A DNA stretch of 64,000 bases, from NCBI GenBank assembly GCA_024305405.1, contig JAKNDB010000064.1, positions 868,001-932,000 of the forward strand, given 5' to 3'. How positions within the stretch are numbered: position 1 is the stretch's first letter; every line of letters starts with the position of its first letter. The notes below the pieces were generated by a model that made no database searches, had not been told where the DNA came from, and worked only from the letters and a program-made list of their open reading frames with translations. The stretch is from Dirofilaria immitis. Taxonomy: Eukaryota > Nematoda > Chromadorea > Rhabditida > Onchocercidae. This document shows positions 60,421 to 64,000 of this stretch, piece after piece. Both the position numbers and the translations under genes were made by a program.

Positions 60421-61135
60421 AAATTAATACCATAAATTTATCAAATTTATCATTATTTCATCCAAAGGATATTAAAATTTTAAAAATTGAAAAAGAAAGT
60501 GTATTGAAAAAATTAGAAGTTTTTTTTTTTTTTTTCATAGAAACTATTTGTTATTTCATTACGGAAATAAGACATATATTTCCCAGCCGAATAATGCCTG
60601 AATTATTTGCCGAATTATCTTTTCAGTCTTATTGATTTGTATTAGAATTTCATGTATTCTATGTTTAATTTTCATTCATAGCTTATATAAAATTGAATGT
60701 TTTCAACTATAATAATTCCCTTTTTATTAGTTATATTCGGAATGTTCCAGAATCAGATGCTTCTGGAATTAGACGCTTCTGGAATCAGATGCCTCTCTCT
60801 TTGATATCATTGCTGTTTGAAATGTATTTGAAATTATCCTTTTTTAATCATTTTTCCTTTCATTTTGCTATTCTTTTCATTTTATCATAGAATTATTTAT
60901 TATTGATTTCGAATTATTTGATTTTGTTCTTTTTATGTTATTATCATTTTAAGTCTATGTTATTATCATTTTAAGTATTATCAATATTCCTAACAAGATA
61001 TATTGTAATTGATAATCTTTATTTTGTTTATATCTTATCTTTTAATAAAATTATGAGAATAATGAATTGATGAAAAATATCGAATTCTTTCGTATCTTGC
61101 TATTTCGAGATTTCTAGAAAAAGTTATTCTGATTA
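60421..61135. other. AT-rich flank
   Basis: T15 near 60,521 and the inverted minisatellite copy; no gene seen. Confidence 0.75.
60745..60792. repeat. 16-bp x 3 array, inverted copy of the 59,974 minisatellite
   Basis: ttctggaatcagatgc x 3. Its complement gcatctgattccagaa is found exactly at 60,082 and 60,279. Confidence 0.9.
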
Positions 61136-61375
61136 ATGCAAATAAATGATAGATTTGAAGAATCGGACGATCAAAAAAAAAAAGATGGAAAAGATATGCG
61201 ACAAATAATTTCGCTTCATTTTATTGAAAGTAAATATTTTCAAATACAATCTTATTCTCGGAATATTTTGAACTCTCGACAAGGATTATTTACTAATTTT
61301 TTTCTAATTCTCGTTCATTTTAACTTGCCTATTGAAAGTAAAGGAGTAAGTAAGAAGGGAAGAGCGGTGAAATGA
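61136..61375 (+). CDS. 79-codon open frame, possible exon
   Basis: Starts MQINDRFEESDDQKKKDGKD, MRQIISLHFIESKYFQIQSY and ends SKGVSKKGRAVK. Codons are varied and the stretch stands out from its flanks. GGA/GTAAGT at 61,344 would be a perfect donor, so the last 30 nt may be intron. No domain or homologue recognised; it lies upstream of and divergent from cbp-1. Confidence 0.25.
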   Translation: MQINDRFEESDDQKKKDGKDMRQIISLHFIESKYFQIQSYSRNILNSRQGLFTNFFLILVHFNLPIESKGVSKKGRAVK

Positions 61376-62055
61376 AAATTAAAATTTTTCTTTTTTAGAT
61401 TATATTAATTTTACTAATCGATAAATGAAGTATTTTAGGTATTGGAATATCAATGGATGTAAATTTTTTAAAAATTTATTTACACTAAATTTTTCTAACA
61501 AACAAAATGATTCAATTATTTTTGTTTCTTTCCTTTTTTTTCTTTACTTTTATTTAATTCATATTCAATAATGGAATAATTAATTTTTTAAAATAAAAAT
61601 AAATAAACTAAGCATTCTTCTTGTATTGTATAAAATTTTGTTAAATATTTTTTTTCTTTTATAACGAAGAAATTATAAATAAAAATTGAAAAATAAATAT
61701 TATTAATTTAATAAATTATTATAAATTTTTTCCAATACTATGCTATTTTATTTTTATTAAATCTTAATTGAAACAATGATAATTTGATAAATGATTAAAG
61801 ATTATATCATAAATACTGATAGGATTTGTGAAGAATTTATCTGAAGATTGAAATTTTTAACTTTTTAGCCTTTATATAATGCAAATGATAATTAAACGAT
61901 GTATTTGGCATTTTAATACTTTTATCTGAAGATTAAAATTTCTTATAAGGTATTATAGATATGGAAAAATTCCTGATAAATTTACCTAAAGATTAAACTT
62001 TTTATAAATGATAAATTCTAATACTTTTTATAAGTGATAAATTCTGATATTAATT

Positions 62056-62360
62056 TGTTAATTTCTTCTATACATTTTAATTTCATTAACGAGGTATATC
62101 TGTTTTTCTTTTAATTAATGCTAAAATAATGAAAATGATAATGCATGGATAATGAATGATAAAATAATGAAAATGATAATGGATGGATAATGAATGATAA
62201 TGGATGGATAATGCTTGTTGATTTCATTTATACATTTTAATTTCATTAGCGAAATATATTTGTTTTTCTTTTAATAAATAAATACTAAAATAATAAAAAT
62301 AATAATGATAATGAATTGATAATGAATGATAAAATAATGAATGGTAATGAATGATAATTG
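62056..62360. repeat. tandem duplication, about 160 bp x 2
   Basis: tatacattttaatttcatta with tatctgtttttcttttaatt at about 62,072 and again at 62,231, each followed by gaaaatgataatgna-type ATG/AAT repeats. Confidence 0.88.
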
Positions 62361-63039
62361 ATAAAATTTGATAAATGATAACGAATCATAAATAATCAAA
62401 CGAATTATATGAATAAAATCAACATATGTTTAAATTATTAATAAATCAAAAGGAATCTATATATCAGTTAAAATAAAACTTTGATCAATCTTCAATATCA
62501 ATAATTTAATTAATGGATAATTTAAAAAAATCAATAATTTATATTAATAGTTGATTTAAAATGCTGAAAAGATTGCTTTAAGCATGATAGTTAATCTTTA
62601 CAATCAATACTATCTGTAAGTTTCAGGATATCTCGGTCTTTGCAAATTTCAATAATTATAAATTGCATAAAATTACTTATCAGAATATATCAAATCAAAA
62701 ATTGAATAAATATATTAAAGTATTTATGTTCCAAAATATATTTATATCCTAGGTATGGTTAAATATAATTTCTCGAGAAAATTTTTTGTCATATATTATT
62801 GTTAAATTTTATTAGCATGATTAATTAAGAAATTAATTAAACGTAATCTAGAAAAGTTGATTGAAATTCGAGAATTTGATTCATTCCGATTTAAAATAGC
62901 GTAATTTTAATTTAATCCGAAAAAACTTCTAAATAATTTATTTTTTTATTTCTACATTTCGAATCAATATGTATCATTTTTTTTTGATCTCGAGATTTCT
63001 ACCGCTTATCTAATTTTATGAAAAAACGATAGCAATTAT

Positions 63040-63280
63040 TTTTAACATTTACTGATAATACTAGCAGCTTGATAAAAAGTCGTGTAACTTGATAAAAAAA
63101 GAAATAAATTTTACTTAATTTTATGATAATGATAATTGTAGTGAGTTGATAAAAGTCGTGTGATATGATAAAAAAAAATAGATTTTACCTAAGTTTATGA
63201 TAAAATTATAGCAATTATTTTTAAAACTTACTGATAACTCTTGTGACTTGATAAAAGTCGGATAATTTGATAAAAAAATA
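63040..63280. repeat. tandem repeat x 3 with core ttgataaaagtcg
   Basis: ttgataaaaagtcgtgtaac, ttgataaaagtcgtgtgata and ttgataaaagtcggataatt recur with a ttttatgataa spacer. Confidence 0.85.
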
Positions 63281-64000
63281 AGATCATTTCCATATATTGA
63301 ATTTATTCATTATCAAATTTCCTTGTTATTATTAAATGATTGTTTGAAAATAAAAAAAAAACGATTATCTTAATGATAACAATAAGAAACAATAGTGATA
63401 AGAAAATTAACAGTTAGTTGATAATGTTAAATTTAATCAATAACAATATTTATTTTACAACAACAATAACAATAACAATTATTATTATACATTATTAAAA
63501 TTATACCCGTACTAGATAATATTCAAATAGAATAGATACTAATAATTGGTTATACCTGCTTTTTTTTCGATAACCTAAATTAAACTAAAATTGATAATCT
63601 GAATATTGATAACCTGAATTAAAAGTAAATTTTTATCATGCATTTCAATTATGGGCAAGTTGAATAATTCGTGCTGCTCGATTTTCGTTAGGAAAAAAAG
63701 AAGTTATTTTTGAAACTTATCAATAAATTTCAGCTTATTTTGATAAAAATCAAACTTAACATTTTTAAATTTAAATTAATTTTAATTTGATTTATAATAT
63801 AACAATGAATTTAATAGTAGGATTAAATTAGCAATTAGTTTTTATAAAATAATTTCAACTTATTATCTCTGACTGATAAGAATTGATAATAAAATAATTA
63901 ATTCCAATTATTAATTAATAATCGATGATAAATGAACATATGAAATTAATAATAATAATAACATATTAATACTAATAGTAGTTATCAATTATTATCAATG

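Larger units (their letters stand above)
61376..64000. other. AT-rich flank with tandem duplications
   Basis: Holds the repeats at 62,056-62,360 and 63,040-63,280. Otherwise A/T-rich with many TGATAA words. No gene seen. Confidence 0.7.

Noticed and set aside
59844..60433. Overlapping open frames on both strands with LESDASL or SDSK repeats
   Set aside because: The minisatellite unit has no stop in several frames; several overlapping frames are open at once.

Overview
This is eukaryotic DNA, most likely from a nematode and probably from the spirurid/filarial side. The grounds are one recognisable gene with 39 short exons, small introns ending in TTTTCAG or TTTTTAG, very AT-rich flanks, and a protein-domain order that fits a metazoan CBP/p300. 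The species cannot be read from the sequence alone.

Region 1 (about 1-40,700) is a long, extremely AT-rich, gene-poor stretch. It holds di-, tri- and tetranucleotide microsatellites, poly(GA)/poly(CT) tracts and at least fifteen independent tandem duplications or minisatellites with units of 14 to about 220 bp. It also has perfect hairpins and one MITE-like element with 39-bp terminal inverted repeats (5,214-5,434). A few small islands of more normal composition look coding: minus strand 2,818-3,102, 11,443-11,646 and 33,516-33,653; plus strand 9,049-9,171. Three plus-strand segments (10,619-10,674, 14,404-14,457, 16,402-16,483) could splice into one small basic protein. All of these are low-confidence.

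Region 2 (about 40,780-56,925, minus strand) is the real gene: a cbp-1/CBP/p300 histone acetyltransferase co-activator. I placed 39 coding exons from the ATG at 56,904 to the stop at 41,395, about 2,176 residues after allowing for frame faults. Domain order is an N-terminal KxxK-like basic start, LxxLL, TAZ1, polyglutamine, KIX, bromodomain, RING/PHD, HAT with a lysine-rich loop, ZZ, TAZ2, an NCBD-like segment and a Gln/Met-rich C-terminus. The assembled sequence has seven frame faults in this gene. One is in exon 6 and six are crowded into the PHD/HAT exons between 46.6 and 47.5 kb; most are explained by one missing base in a homopolymer. One intron appears to use a GC donor.

Region 3 (about 57,000-64,000) is the upstream flank. 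It holds small hairpins just 5' of the gene, a purine-rich block, CA and GA microsatellites, a degenerate minisatellite at 59,974-60,420 with an inverted 16-bp x 3 copy at 60,745-60,792, one 79-codon open frame at 61,136, and further AT-rich repeats. I saw no tRNA, rRNA, prokaryotic operon, CRISPR array or intact transposase.
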